Shown: piece after piece, positions 1 to 7,303 of the stretch
Position numbering within the stretch: the stretch's first letter is position 1
How the letters are laid out: each line of letters opens with the position of its first letter
Assembly: GCA_016282055.1 (NCBI GenBank)
Contig: JAEEJT010000032.1
Span: forward strand, 1 to 13,497
Direction: 5' to 3'
From: Bacilli bacterium
Lineage (GTDB): Bacteria > Bacillota_I > Bacilli_A > ML615J-28 > CAG-698
Length of the DNA: 13,497 nt
Position numbers and translations under genes: made by a program
Notes under the pieces: generated by a model
What the model was told of the DNA's origin: nothing
Database searches by the model: none
What the model saw: only the letters and a program-made list of their open reading frames with translations

Positions 1-1426
1 AGAATGTAGCAACAGGTCCTCTACCACGAGTAAGTTGAGCCTCAATTACAGTACCCATACCTAATCTATTAGGATTAGCTCTATAATTTTGTAATTCACT
101 AATCATAAGAATTGTTTCAAGTAAATCATCAACACCCTTACCACTTAAAGCACTGATGTTAACAAATTCTGTATTTCCACCCCATTCAGATGGAACAAGA
201 TTATATGTAGCTAATTCTTGTTTTACTTTATCAGGATTTGCTTGAGGTTTATCAATCTTATTTACAGCAACAATAATAGGAACTCCAGCAGCATTAGCGT
301 GATCAATTGCTTCTTTAGTTTGAGGCATTACACCATCATCAGCAGCAACTACTAATACAACAATATCAGTAACCATGGCACCACGAGCTCTCATTTCAGT
401 AAATGCAGCATGTCCTGGTGTATCAATAAATGTAATCTTTTGATCATGAATAGTTACTTGGTAAGCACCAATATGTTGAGTAATACCACCAGCTTCACCT
501 AAAACAACTTTAGTATTTCTAATTGTATCAAGTAAAGTAGTTTTACCATGGTCAACATGACCCATAATAGTAACAATTGGAGGTCTAGATACTAAATCTT
601 TTTCATCATCTTCAATTGTCATCTCTTCAAACTTAGTAATATCATCATTAACTTGATCTTTTAATTTGAATCCATAATCATCAGCTAAAAATTCAATAAC
701 TTCTCTTTCGATAGGTTGACTAATAGATACCATATATCCTAAAGTAATAAGCTTTTTAACAATCTCGCCACTACCAATACCAATAGCATCCGCTAAAGCG
801 CCAGCAGTCATTCCAGGAGTATATATAACTTCATTAGTCTTTAACTCTTTTTTAACTGGAGTATTACTTTGTCTATTTTCATTATTTTTAGATTTCTTTT
901 TAACATTTTTAATACGAGTATATTGTTTTTCTTTCTTATCGTATTCATCATACTTATCGTCATAAACTCTACTTAATTCAACATCTTTAGGTTTATTCTC
1001 TTTAACTTGTTTATTTTGACTTGTTTGATTATTTTCTTTATTAGGTTTAACTTCTTTAGTTTGTTGATTTGAAACTGGTTTAGTATCTTTAACTTGTTTA
1101 TTATTGTTATTTTGTTTATTAACATCTTTATTACTACTATTCTTAGTTTCTTCAACTGGTTTATTAACAGGTTTAGGAGCATTTACTTTAACTTCTTCAA
1201 CTGGTTTACTTATAACTTTAGTATCCTTTTTAACAGGTTTAGCCTTAATCTCTTTACCATCATTGAATTTTTTAGCTAATGCTTTCATAATATTATTTTT
1301 AGGATCAATATCATAATCTAATGTAATTTCATCATCACTTACATTTTCTAGTAATCCCTTTATCTTTTCAAAAGAAACTTGTTTATTATTTTCTTCTAAA
1401 ATCTTTATAATTTCACTAACCTTCAT
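1..1426 (-). CDS. infB: Translation initiation factor IF-2, C-terminal part beyond the window
   Basis: GTPase that brings fMet-tRNA to the 30S subunit and drives subunit joining. The 475 residues visible from ATG at 1424-1426 include a possible degenerate N-terminal IF2_N domain (about 1-55), a low-complexity Lys/Asn/Pro/Val linker (about 61-192), a second IF2_N domain (about 200-255, TPGMTAGALADAIG) and most of the GTPase core. G1 GHVDHGKT is at 289-296, DTPGH at 335-339, NKID at 389-392 and SAL at 425-427. The reading frame stays open to the left edge, ending in an IF-2-like VIEAQLTRGRGPVATF. The later beta-barrel and fMet-tRNA-binding domains lie outside. The start is set by AAGGAGG at 1436-1442, nine bases upstream and inside ylxQ; the two genes overlap by 11 bases. 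It is the last visible gene of the rimP-nusA operon, its usual place in Bacillota. Confidence 0.98.
   Translation of the reverse strand, partial: MKVSEIIKILEENNKQVSFEKIKGLLENVSDDEITLDYDIDPKNNIMKALAKKFNDGKEIKAKPVKKDTKVISKPVEEVKVNAPKPVNKPVEETKNSSNKDVNKQNNNNKQVKDTKPVSNQQTKEVKPNKENNQTSQNKQVKENKPKDVELSRVYDDKYDEYDKKEKQYTRIKNVKKKSKNNENRQSNTPVKKELKTNEVIYTPGMTAGALADAIGIGSGEIVKKLITLGYMVSISQPIEREVIEFLADDYGFKLKDQVNDDITKFEEMTIEDDEKDLVSRPPIVTIMGHVDHGKTTLLDTIRNTKVVLGEAGGITQHIGAYQVTIHDQKITFIDTPGHAAFTEMRARGAMVTDIVVLVVAADDGVMPQTKEAIDHANAAGVPIIVAVNKIDKPQANPDKVKQELATYNLVPSEWGGNTEFVNISALSGKGVDDLLETILMISELQNYRANPNRLGMGTVIEAQLTRGRGPVATF
977..1246 (-). repeat. Low-complexity linker-coding stretch inside infB
   Basis: Residues about 61-150 of IF-2 are a run of Lys, Asn, Gln, Val and Pro with five KPV triplets and several KQV/KPN variants. 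At DNA level this gives many degenerate copies of AACTTGTTTATT-like words on the plus strand. It is the flexible, poorly conserved linker seen in IF-2 N-termini. The repeat words also keep both plus-strand frames open here, which produces spurious reading frames. Confidence 0.7.
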
Positions 1427-1751
1427 TAACCTTATCCTCCTTATATTTTAAATAATTCTCAATTATAGTTTTTGATAATCCTTTATCTGAAATGGATAAT
1501 AATTTAATATTTTCCTTACCAATTATATTAGATAATTCACATGTATTAAATATAGTTATATATGTAATATCATAAAAATTACATTTATCACTAAATTTTT
1601 TAATAGTTTCTAAAGATGCATCATTTGCAATAAATACAATACATGCTTTTCTAGATTGAATTTCTTTTATAACAGTATCAGAACCACTCTTAAGCTTATT
1701 TGCTCTTTTAGATATTCCAACTAAATCTAAAATCTTTTGCTTAAAGTTCAT
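1416..1751 (-). CDS. ylxQ: YlxQ-type L7Ae/L30e-family RNA-binding protein
   Basis: A 111-residue protein of the L7Ae/L30e fold, which in this family binds kink-turn RNA; the cellular role of the bacterial YlxQ branch is not settled. Family marks are GISKRANKLKSGSDTV at 12-27 (the usual LGLAxRAGKLxSGxxxV), IANDAS at 41-46, and ELSNIIGKE and SDKGLSK near 72-94. Length fits the roughly 100-residue family. ATG at 1749-1751 has GGTGA at 1758-1762, which lies inside the end of ylxR; only two bases separate it from the ylxR TAA. Its 3' end overlaps the infB start by 11 bases. Both junctions suggest translational coupling within the nusA-infB operon. Confidence 0.93.
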   Translation of the reverse strand: MNFKQKILDLVGISKRANKLKSGSDTVIKEIQSRKACIVFIANDASLETIKKFSDKCNFYDITYITIFNTCELSNIIGKENIKLLSISDKGLSKTIIENYLKYKEDKVNEG

Positions 1752-1753
1752 AA

Positions 1754-2029
1754 TTAATCACCATTAATAATTTTTTCTATCTCATCATACACTTCATTAG
1801 GTACATTAACTTCAAGTGCTCTATCTAAACATTTTCTTTTTTTACATATTTCTAAAGCATTTAAAGATTTTGATATATATGCACCTCTACCATTAACTTT
1901 ACCCTTTTGGTCAACAACAACATTACCTTCAGGAGTTCTTACAATTCTTAATAAATCCTTTTTAGGAAATACTTCGTTTGTTGCAAGACATTTTCTCAAT
2001 GGGTTTTTTTTATTATGCATACTATTCAT
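1754..2029 (-). CDS. ylxR: YlxR/RnpM family protein (RNase P modulator family)
   Basis: A 91-residue member of the YlxR family, always found between nusA and infB in Bacillota and reported in Bacillus subtilis to bind and modulate RNase P (now RnpM). The conserved N-terminal RKC (12-14), the LLRIVRTPEGNVVVD stretch (26-40) and the invariant GRGAY at 47-51 are present. Two ATGs are possible. That at 2027-2029 lies three bases after AGGTGA (2033-2038). That at 2018-2020 gives MHNKKNPLRKC, closer to family N-termini, but with a 12-base spacer. I keep the first, with modest certainty. The SD overlaps the TAG stop of nusA. Confidence 0.93.
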   Translation of the reverse strand: MNSMHNKKNPLRKCLATNEVFPKKDLLRIVRTPEGNVVVDQKGKVNGRGAYISKSLNALEICKKRKCLDRALEVNVPNEVYDEIEKIINGD

Positions 2030-2036
2030 AATTCAC

Positions 2037-3122
2037 CTATAATTTTTGAATTACATTATAAGAGAAGCTAATTCCTTCACTTAAAGCTTGACTTAAACTC
2101 TTTATATCAATCTTCCAATCAATTGCATAAGCAGCAAGTCTAACGTTTTGACCAGCTTTACCAATAGCTAAACTGTATTGATCATCACGAACAATAACTA
2201 ATGCTTTCTTTTCTTTTTCATCTTGAATAACAACACTTAAACTTCTTGCTGGAAGTAGTGCTTCAGCAATTAAATCAACAGGATTTTCTTTCCATGTGAA
2301 GATATCAATCTTTTCATTATTTAATGCTGTATTAATAGCTTTAATTCTTAAACCACCTTGACCAACACAAGCACCTTTTGGATCAAGATTTGGTTTAGTT
2401 GCCATAACACCAATCTTAGTTCTACTACCAGCTTCACGAGCAAGACCCATAATTTCAATAGAACCATCCATAATTTCAGGAATAGCATTTTCAAATATCT
2501 TCTTAACCATATCTTTACTGCTACGAGTAATAAATACTTTAGGTCCTTTTGTTGTTTTTTCTACTTTATTAATGAATACTTTTACTTGACTACCATTTTC
2601 TAAAGTCTCTTGACCAATTAATTCTGTAATAGGCATTGATGCAAATGTTCCTTTACCAATGTTAAAAGTAACAAATCTATTATTAGTATCAATAACAGTA
2701 GCATTAATAACTTCACCAACTCTTTCACTAAAGAATTGATAAGCTTCTTCTCTTTCAAGTAATCTAATTTCATTATTAAAAGTGTTTTTGAATTTACTTA
2801 CTTGTTTTCTACCAAGTTTAGAAAAATCAATTTCACTTCTTAAATCATCACCAATTTTAGCGCTTTTCTTAATTAATTTAGCTTCTTCTAGTAATATTTC
2901 TCCCTTATTACCTTCAGTTAATTCACTAACAACATATTTATGTTCATAAACTTTAATTCTTTTCTTTTCAAAATCAACGTCAAGTTTGATATCTCCAGTG
3001 TGTATTTCATCTCTACAAGCAACACCCATAGCAACCTCAACCTTTGATAAAATATATTCAATAGGTAATGCTCTCTCTTCAGCTATAGCTTCAACTGATT
3101 CAAAAAATGTTTTACTAGTCAT
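2037..3122 (-). CDS. nusA: Transcription termination/antitermination factor NusA
   Basis: A 361-residue NusA, a length typical of Bacillota, which lack the C-terminal acidic repeats of E. coli NusA. It binds RNA polymerase and nascent RNA, stimulates pausing and helps weak intrinsic terminators. Visible domains: N-terminal RNAP-binding domain (about 1-125), S1 domain (134-200), KH1 (about 201-280, with DPKGACVG then QGGLR) and KH2 (about 285-345, SLAIGKAGQNVRLAA and WKIDI). The KH1 loop reads G-Q-G-G where GPRG is usual; KH2 keeps GKAG. ATG at 3120-3122 has AGGAGG upstream, whose first bases are the TAG stop of rimP. Second gene of the operon. NusA autoregulation is known in B. subtilis, and a suitable hairpin lies in the leader here (3627-3651). 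Confidence 0.98.
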   Translation of the reverse strand: MTSKTFFESVEAIAEERALPIEYILSKVEVAMGVACRDEIHTGDIKLDVDFEKKRIKVYEHKYVVSELTEGNKGEILLEEAKLIKKSAKIGDDLRSEIDFSKLGRKQVSKFKNTFNNEIRLLEREEAYQFFSERVGEVINATVIDTNNRFVTFNIGKGTFASMPITELIGQETLENGSQVKVFINKVEKTTKGPKVFITRSSKDMVKKIFENAIPEIMDGSIEIMGLAREAGSRTKIGVMATKPNLDPKGACVGQGGLRIKAINTALNNEKIDIFTWKENPVDLIAEALLPARSLSVVIQDEKEKKALVIVRDDQYSLAIGKAGQNVRLAAYAIDWKIDIKSLSQALSEGISFSYNVIQKL

Positions 3123-3131
3123 ATTATCCTC

Positions 3132-3605
3132 CTAAAATTTAATAGCAAGTCTTATAAAACTTACATTATCCATAGTAACATTTATATTCTTAATTCTACC
3201 TTTTTGGTTAATTCTAATTTCAAGTATTCCATCATTGAAACTTAAAAAGTCACCATATACTTCATTTAAGCCACTAACTTTTTCTTTAAACTCACAATAG
3301 ATATACTCACCAACACTATTTTTAACATCATCTAATGTTCTAAGTTCTTTCTCTAATCCCTCACTTGATACCTCAAGATAATATTCATCATCAATAAAAT
3401 CATCGTTATCAAGGGCAAGACTAATAGCTTCGTTTAAACTAGTAGCTTCATCAATACCAAATCCATTATCACTATCACCGATAACTCTTAAAATATTGAT
3501 ACCATTCTCAAAAACATAATCAACATCAAGTATTTTAAAACCTAACGAATCAGCACATTTAGTACATAATGCTTTTGCTTTTTCAATAATTTCTTGCTTT
3601 TCCAT
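3132..3605 (-). CDS. rimP: Ribosome maturation factor RimP
   Basis: A 157-residue RimP, which assists maturation of the 30S subunit. The N-terminal domain (about 1-88) shows FGIDEATSLNEAIS (49-62), the usual GIDDCxxLSRxIS motif, and YYLEVSSEGLEKEL (75-88), the diagnostic LEVSSPGLxRPL motif. The second half is the SH3-like domain. ATG at 3603-3605 has GAGGTGA just upstream. It is the first gene of the rimP-nusA-ylxR-ylxQ-infB operon, with a sigma-A promoter at 3670-3698 and a hairpin between promoter and start. Its TAG stop is fused to the nusA SD (TAGGAGG). In B. subtilis the same gene is ylxS. Confidence 0.97.
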   Translation of the reverse strand: MEKQEIIEKAKALCTKCADSLGFKILDVDYVFENGINILRVIGDSDNGFGIDEATSLNEAISLALDNDDFIDDEYYLEVSSEGLEKELRTLDDVKNSVGEYIYCEFKEKVSGLNEVYGDFLSFNDGILEIRINQKGRIKNINVTMDNVSFIRLAIKF

Positions 3606-3626
3606 TATTCACCTCAAACAATTTGA

Positions 3627-3651
3627 AAGGAGTGAGAAATTCTCACTCCTT
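3627..3651 (-). terminator. Leader hairpin before rimP; weak terminator or NusA-type attenuator
   Basis: Perfect 12-base inverted repeat: AAGGAGTGAGAA at 3627-3638 and TTCTCACTCCTT at 3640-3651 with one base between, so the RNA would fold into a strong stem with a small loop. On the minus strand the bases after it read TTCAAATTGTTT, an interrupted U-tract. It lies about a dozen bases after the predicted rimP transcription start and just before the rimP SD. It could end transcription from the upstream lipoprotein gene, attenuate the nusA operon, or both. Confidence 0.65.
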
Positions 3652-3669
3652 GTTTTCAACTATATTAGT

Positions 3670-3698
3670 ATTATATCATACTTTTACATGATTGTAAA
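3670..3698 (-). promoter_or_regulatory. Sigma-A promoter of the rimP-nusA-infB operon
   Basis: Minus strand -35 TTTACA (3693-3698) and -10 TATAAT (3670-3675), with exactly 17 bases between. Transcription would start near 3663, giving a leader of about 58 bases. TTTACA and TGTAAA form a short dyad with a 4-base gap over the -35 region (about 3683-3698). The promoter sits in the gap between the lipoprotein stop and rimP. Confidence 0.75.
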
Positions 3699-3708
3699 GT
3701 AATTTATT

Positions 3709-5859
3709 TTACTCATTCCTACTCCAATTAGCATAAAACACTGTACCATCAACAAAATTTGCTTTATCATTGTCAGTAAAAACTATTTTATTTTCTTTAT
3801 TAATTAAGACAGATTTAATAGACTGAGTTAATAAACTATGTTGATAATTCATAGTTTTAACTAAATAATTAGAATCAGTTTCACCTTCCACTTTAGTAAA
3901 ACCTAAAAAAGTATATCCATCTTTATGAGGTATCTCAGGAACTAATTCAAAAACTTTCTCTAAAATACTATAAATACCATTATCATTATCAGATTGATTA
4001 TCATATGTAGTTTTATAATAATAATTCCAAAAATCTTTATTTGAAGAATCAGTATATTTACATACCTTCCATGACATAACCATATCATTTTCAATAGTAC
4101 AATCATAGAAAATAGCCCATCTTGGATTTACATAATCTAGATGTTCTCCCTTTCTTGTATAGAAATATCTTTTAATACAATCATTATTAATATCAAAACT
4201 TATTTCTTTAACAGTTGACTTAACATCTGTATATACACAATCTGTAATAAATGGGGAAACTCCAATTGCATCATAAGTATCATATAAAATTATAGATGCA
4301 AAACAATAACAAAAAGAAGCATTTCCTATTTTTTTAACAGATTTAGGTATCACTACATATTCAATTTTTGAACAATGATAAAATGCACGTTCGCCAATTT
4401 CATATAAACCATCTTTCAAAACAAAATGATTTAAATCATAGCAATATCCAAAAGCATCATTTTTTATAGCAAGATTTGTTGTATTAAACTCTAGATTAAC
4501 AATACTACTTTCATAAAAAGCTTTTTCGCCAATCACTTCAATTTGAGAAGGAACAACAAAATCAGTAATAGGAGAATTCATAAATGCTTCTTCTCCAATA
4601 GATATAACATAATCAGGAATTGTTATATCAAATGTTCCATAAACTAATTCATTTTTATTCTTATCTATTAAACAACCAGTAACAAAATCATACTTATTAG
4701 AGCCATTCTTAAAATTAAATACACGTACTGGACATTCTTCAAATGCCTTAATACTAATACTTTCTAATGTTGAAGGCAAATTAACAGTAGTCAAATTTGG
4801 ACAATCAAAACATAAATTGTCAATACTAGTAATACCCTCACTAAGCGTTATTGTTTCTAGATTAGGCATCTCATAAAAACATTTATTAATCTCACTAACA
4901 TTAGACGGAATTGTTATTTCTTTAATTCTTAATCCCCTAAAAGCATTAATATCTATTCCAACAACATCATTAGGTATAATAACACTTTCTAATGCTGAAA
5001 CAATATGCTTATTTTCTTTTTTAATAATACATCCACTTTCAAAATAATAATTTTCATTATCACTATCAATAATAACTTCACTCAAACTAGTGCATCCACC
5101 AAAACAATTACCACTAAAGTAATTTAAATTTTTTCCAATCTTAACCTTTTGCAAGCTGGTATCATCTAAGAATACATCTCCAGTAATATTTTCAATATAC
5201 TCAATGTTTATTTCTTTTAATTTAGTACATAATGCAAATGTTTCATCATATAAACTTTTAATATTTTTAGATAATCTGACTCTAGTTAGATTACTACAAT
5301 TTCTAAAACTTACAATTTTTGTTATATTATCATTAATATATAAAGTTGTTATACCAAGATTACTACCATTCACAAAATAAATAACTGGTCTTCTATCACA
5401 ATAATCAGGAATAATAAGTTTTCCAGTAACTTGACTTTCATCCTTTATAGAAAGTTTAACTTGTCTTCTAGCTTTATCTAAATATTCAGCTTCAAAACAA
5501 TCACTATAATCATTAACAGTAAAACTTGTTTTAATAGAATTACCTGAATCAAGATATTTATCCCCATCACCATAAGCCATTACTTCAAAATTATATGTAC
5601 CATAATTATTAGTTAATTCAAATATATCTAAATAATTCTCTTTTGTTTCAAATTCTTTTATAGAATCATTATAACTCATAATAACTTTATACTTAGTAGA
5701 ATTACTAACACTATCCCAACTTAATATTTCATCATCACTAATAGAACAATTAGTTGGAATATCTAATGTTACTTGTTTTTTACAACCAGTTAAAAACAAA
5801 TAACAAAACAACATACAAATACAAATAAATTGTAACTTAAATAACTTAATTTTATTCAT
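3709..5859 (-). CDS. Lipoprotein with FN3-like domain, BspA-type leucine-rich repeats and InlB-like C-terminal module
   Basis: A 716-residue predicted surface lipoprotein of unknown ligand. The signal peptide (1-25: Lys-rich start, hydrophobic core) ends in lipobox LTGC with Cys26 as the lipidated residue. Residues about 30-116 look like a fibronectin-III-type domain (SISDDEILSWDSVSNSTKYK, then GTYNFEVMAYGDGDKYLDSG). Residues about 145-540 hold BspA-type (LRR_5) leucine-rich repeats such as LETITLSEGITSI and IGEKAF, broken by islands with SGCIIKKENK and TGCLIDKNKN. The C-terminus (about 643-712, HKDGYTFLGF to TVFYANW) resembles the InlB/Listeria-Bacteroides repeat. The start is ATG 5857-5859, seven bases after AGGAGG; an upstream in-frame ATG at 5943 lies inside the preceding terminator. 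Many Cys residues are notable for an exported protein. Own promoter (5882-5910). BspA-type proteins often bind host or cell-surface ligands; its function here is not known. Confidence 0.9.
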   Translation of the reverse strand: MNKIKLFKLQFICICMLFCYLFLTGCKKQVTLDIPTNCSISDDEILSWDSVSNSTKYKVIMSYNDSIKEFETKENYLDIFELTNNYGTYNFEVMAYGDGDKYLDSGNSIKTSFTVNDYSDCFEAEYLDKARRQVKLSIKDESQVTGKLIIPDYCDRRPVIYFVNGSNLGITTLYINDNITKIVSFRNCSNLTRVRLSKNIKSLYDETFALCTKLKEINIEYIENITGDVFLDDTSLQKVKIGKNLNYFSGNCFGGCTSLSEVIIDSDNENYYFESGCIIKKENKHIVSALESVIIPNDVVGIDINAFRGLRIKEITIPSNVSEINKCFYEMPNLETITLSEGITSIDNLCFDCPNLTTVNLPSTLESISIKAFEECPVRVFNFKNGSNKYDFVTGCLIDKNKNELVYGTFDITIPDYVISIGEEAFMNSPITDFVVPSQIEVIGEKAFYESSIVNLEFNTTNLAIKNDAFGYCYDLNHFVLKDGLYEIGERAFYHCSKIEYVVIPKSVKKIGNASFCYCFASIILYDTYDAIGVSPFITDCVYTDVKSTVKEISFDINNDCIKRYFYTRKGEHLDYVNPRWAIFYDCTIENDMVMSWKVCKYTDSSNKDFWNYYYKTTYDNQSDNDNGIYSILEKVFELVPEIPHKDGYTFLGFTKVEGETDSNYLVKTMNYQHSLLTQSIKSVLINKENKIVFTDNDKANFVDGTVFYANWSRNE

Positions 5860-5864
5860 AAAAA

Positions 5865-5873
5865 TCCCTCCTT
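5865..5873 (-). promoter_or_regulatory. Ribosome binding site that fixes the lipoprotein start
   Basis: AAGGAGGGA on the minus strand, seven bases before ATG 5857-5859. It decides between this start, which gives a clean signal peptide and lipobox, and an in-frame ATG 84 bases upstream that would add 28 residues read through the promoter and terminator. Confidence 0.85.
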
Positions 5874-5881
5874 TTTTTATT

Positions 5882-5910
5882 ATTCTATTTGAAAACATAT
5901 CAAAAGTCAA
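5882..5910 (-). promoter_or_regulatory. Sigma-A promoter of the lipoprotein gene
   Basis: Minus strand -35 TTGACT (5905-5910), 17-base spacer, -10 TAGAAT (5882-5887). The predicted transcript begins near 5875, almost at the SD, so the leader would be only about 16 bases. It follows directly on the terminator of the preceding operon. Confidence 0.7.
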
Positions 5911-5918
5911 ATAAGAAT

Positions 5919-5947
5919 AAAAAAACTTGTATAAAAAATACAAGTTT
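5919..5947 (-). terminator. Intrinsic terminator of the nifZ-thiI-methyltransferase operon
   Basis: Stem ACTTGTAT (5925-5932) and ATACAAGT (5938-5945) with a 5-base loop, extendable by two A-T pairs, followed on the minus strand by seven Ts (complement of 5919-5925). The stem starts at the stop codon of the methyltransferase gene. The plus-strand side is also T-rich, so it may work in both directions. Confidence 0.8.
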
Positions 5948-6701
5948 ATTTTTTTAATCTAAGTTGTCTATTATATTCATTTAGAATAATTCCACCAGCA
6001 ACACCAACGTTTAAAGACTCAATGTTATTAATTTCAATGTATATATTTTTATCAGTAATATTTAAAATATCTTTACTAATTCCATTACCCTCATTACCAA
6101 GAATAATGCATACTTTATCATTAAAAGATATCTTATCTAAACTAATTCCATTAACTAAACTAGTTCCATAAATACAATAATTATTATTCCTTAAAGTATT
6201 TATTACATTAATTAAATCTTGTTTATGTATATTTATATTAAATATAGCACCTTGACTAGATCTAATAACTTTATCATTATAGATATCACAACATTCATTA
6301 TTTAATACAATATCATTAAAACCAAAAGCAACACAAGTTCTTAAAAGTGTACCAATATTACCTGGGTCTTGTAAATTATCTAAACATAATACTTTATCTT
6401 GATAAATATTATTATCATCCATTATTTTACATACACCAACAATACCTTGAGGATTCATAGTATTAGATAGTTTCTTAATAATAGCATCATTAACCTTGTA
6501 ATAATTAACATTATCTAAAACAGGAATATCTTTTAAATCAGTATAAAATACATATACCAATCTATCTTTTGCCATTTCAACTAAATGATATCCTTCTATA
6601 ATAAACATTTTCTTTAAATCACGATACTTTTTCTCATTTAGTTTAGATATTTCTTTAATTAATTCATTATTACAAGAAGTAATTATATTATTTATAGGCA
6701 C
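5946..6701 (-). CDS. TrmH/SpoU-family RNA 2'-O-methyltransferase
   Basis: A 251-residue SpoU-class (alpha/beta-knot, SPOUT) methyltransferase, likely acting on a ribose of rRNA or tRNA with S-adenosylmethionine. The N-terminal substrate-binding part (about 1-95) has the FIIEG motif at 33-37. The catalytic part shows motif 1 LDNLQDPGNIGTLLRTC (107-123, with N115 and R121), motif 2 ILGNEGNGIS (200-209) and motif 3 IESLNVGVAGGIIL (227-240). It resembles the B. subtilis YsgA/RlmB group; the target cannot be told from sequence. The start is GTG at 6699-6701. It overlaps the upstream membrane-protein gene by 14 bases and has no clear SD, so translation is probably coupled. A later ATG would delete conserved N-terminal residues. 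Last gene of its operon; the terminator begins at its stop. Confidence 0.92.
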   Translation of the reverse strand: MPINNIITSCNNELIKEISKLNEKKYRDLKKMFIIEGYHLVEMAKDRLVYVFYTDLKDIPVLDNVNYYKVNDAIIKKLSNTMNPQGIVGVCKIMDDNNIYQDKVLCLDNLQDPGNIGTLLRTCVAFGFNDIVLNNECCDIYNDKVIRSSQGAIFNINIHKQDLINVINTLRNNNYCIYGTSLVNGISLDKISFNDKVCIILGNEGNGISKDILNITDKNIYIEINNIESLNVGVAGGIILNEYNRQLRLKK

Positions 6702-7293
6702 TTATTGTAGTAGTAAATATAATAATAGAAGGAATCATAGCAAGTAAATCGCATAAACTAAATATCAAAAATACAAAAAATCTTTTCTTTGCATCAATAC
6801 TTTTTCTTCTTTTGATAAAAAAGATAGTATTAGTAACAATTAAATATAAAATACTTAAACAAGTATATACAATATAGTATAAAATCAATCCATCTATTCC
6901 TAACATAAAATCAGATTTCATAGAAGGCATAAGAAGTTCATAAAAAGTCATTGGTAAATAAGGACTAACAGGATAAATATTTAAAAGGAAAACAACGAAG
7001 AAAAGAATAACTCCCCAGATAGGCATTTGACCAATAAAACTACCATCAAATTTACTCTTTTGTAATTTTCTTATACAAGAATAAGCTTTCTTTTCTAATT
7101 TCTTAATACGATAATATTCATCAAAATTAAATCCTTTTTCAATAATATCTTGTTCAGTTAAATTTTGATCATAATATACCATTAATTCATTTTCTAACTT
7201 TTCAAGTTGAATATTACATAATTCAGCAATTTCTCTCAACTCTTCTTCATTTAATACTTCTAACTTTTCAATGTCAATATTTAATTTTTCCAT
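6688..7293 (-). CDS. Three-pass membrane protein of unknown function with cytoplasmic coiled-coil-like N-terminus
   Basis: I do not recognise this 201-residue protein. Residues 1-85 are charged and probably helical, rich in Glu, Lys and Leu, and could form a coiled coil. Three hydrophobic segments follow: about 92-110 (IWGVILFFVVFLLNIYPVS), 134-160 and 171-198. The KRRK cluster at 161-164 between the second and third suggests that loop, and so the N-terminus, is cytoplasmic. There is no signal peptide and no obvious catalytic motif. ATG at 7291-7293 is preceded by AGAGG, which overlaps the TAG stop of thiI. It lies between thiI and the methyltransferase, ten bases from the first and overlapping the second by 14, so it is co-transcribed with RNA-modification genes. 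That context does not by itself give it an RNA role. Confidence 0.85.
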   Translation of the reverse strand: MEKLNIDIEKLEVLNEEELREIAELCNIQLEKLENELMVYYDQNLTEQDIIEKGFNFDEYYRIKKLEKKAYSCIRKLQKSKFDGSFIGQMPIWGVILFFVVFLLNIYPVSPYLPMTFYELLMPSMKSDFMLGIDGLILYYIVYTCLSILYLIVTNTIFFIKRRKSIDAKKRFFVFLIFSLCDLLAMIPSIIIFTTTISAYK

Positions 7294-7303
7294 ATGTAAT
7301 CCT

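Noticed and set aside
973..1316. Open reading frames of 60-70 codons on both strands across the middle of infB
   Set aside because: They overlap the IF-2 low-complexity linker in other frames. Their products are runs of Leu, Ile, Asn and Phe produced by the repeat words, and they lack an SD.
2358..2603. 81-codon plus-strand frame opposite nusA
   Set aside because: It lies wholly opposite the conserved S1 and KH1 coding region of nusA, has no SD and yields a composition typical of antisense frames.
5860..5943. Longer lipoprotein with 28 extra N-terminal residues
   Set aside because: The extension would be translated through the upstream terminator and the promoter, and would bury the signal peptide. 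The ATG at 5859 has a strong SD and a clean lipobox.
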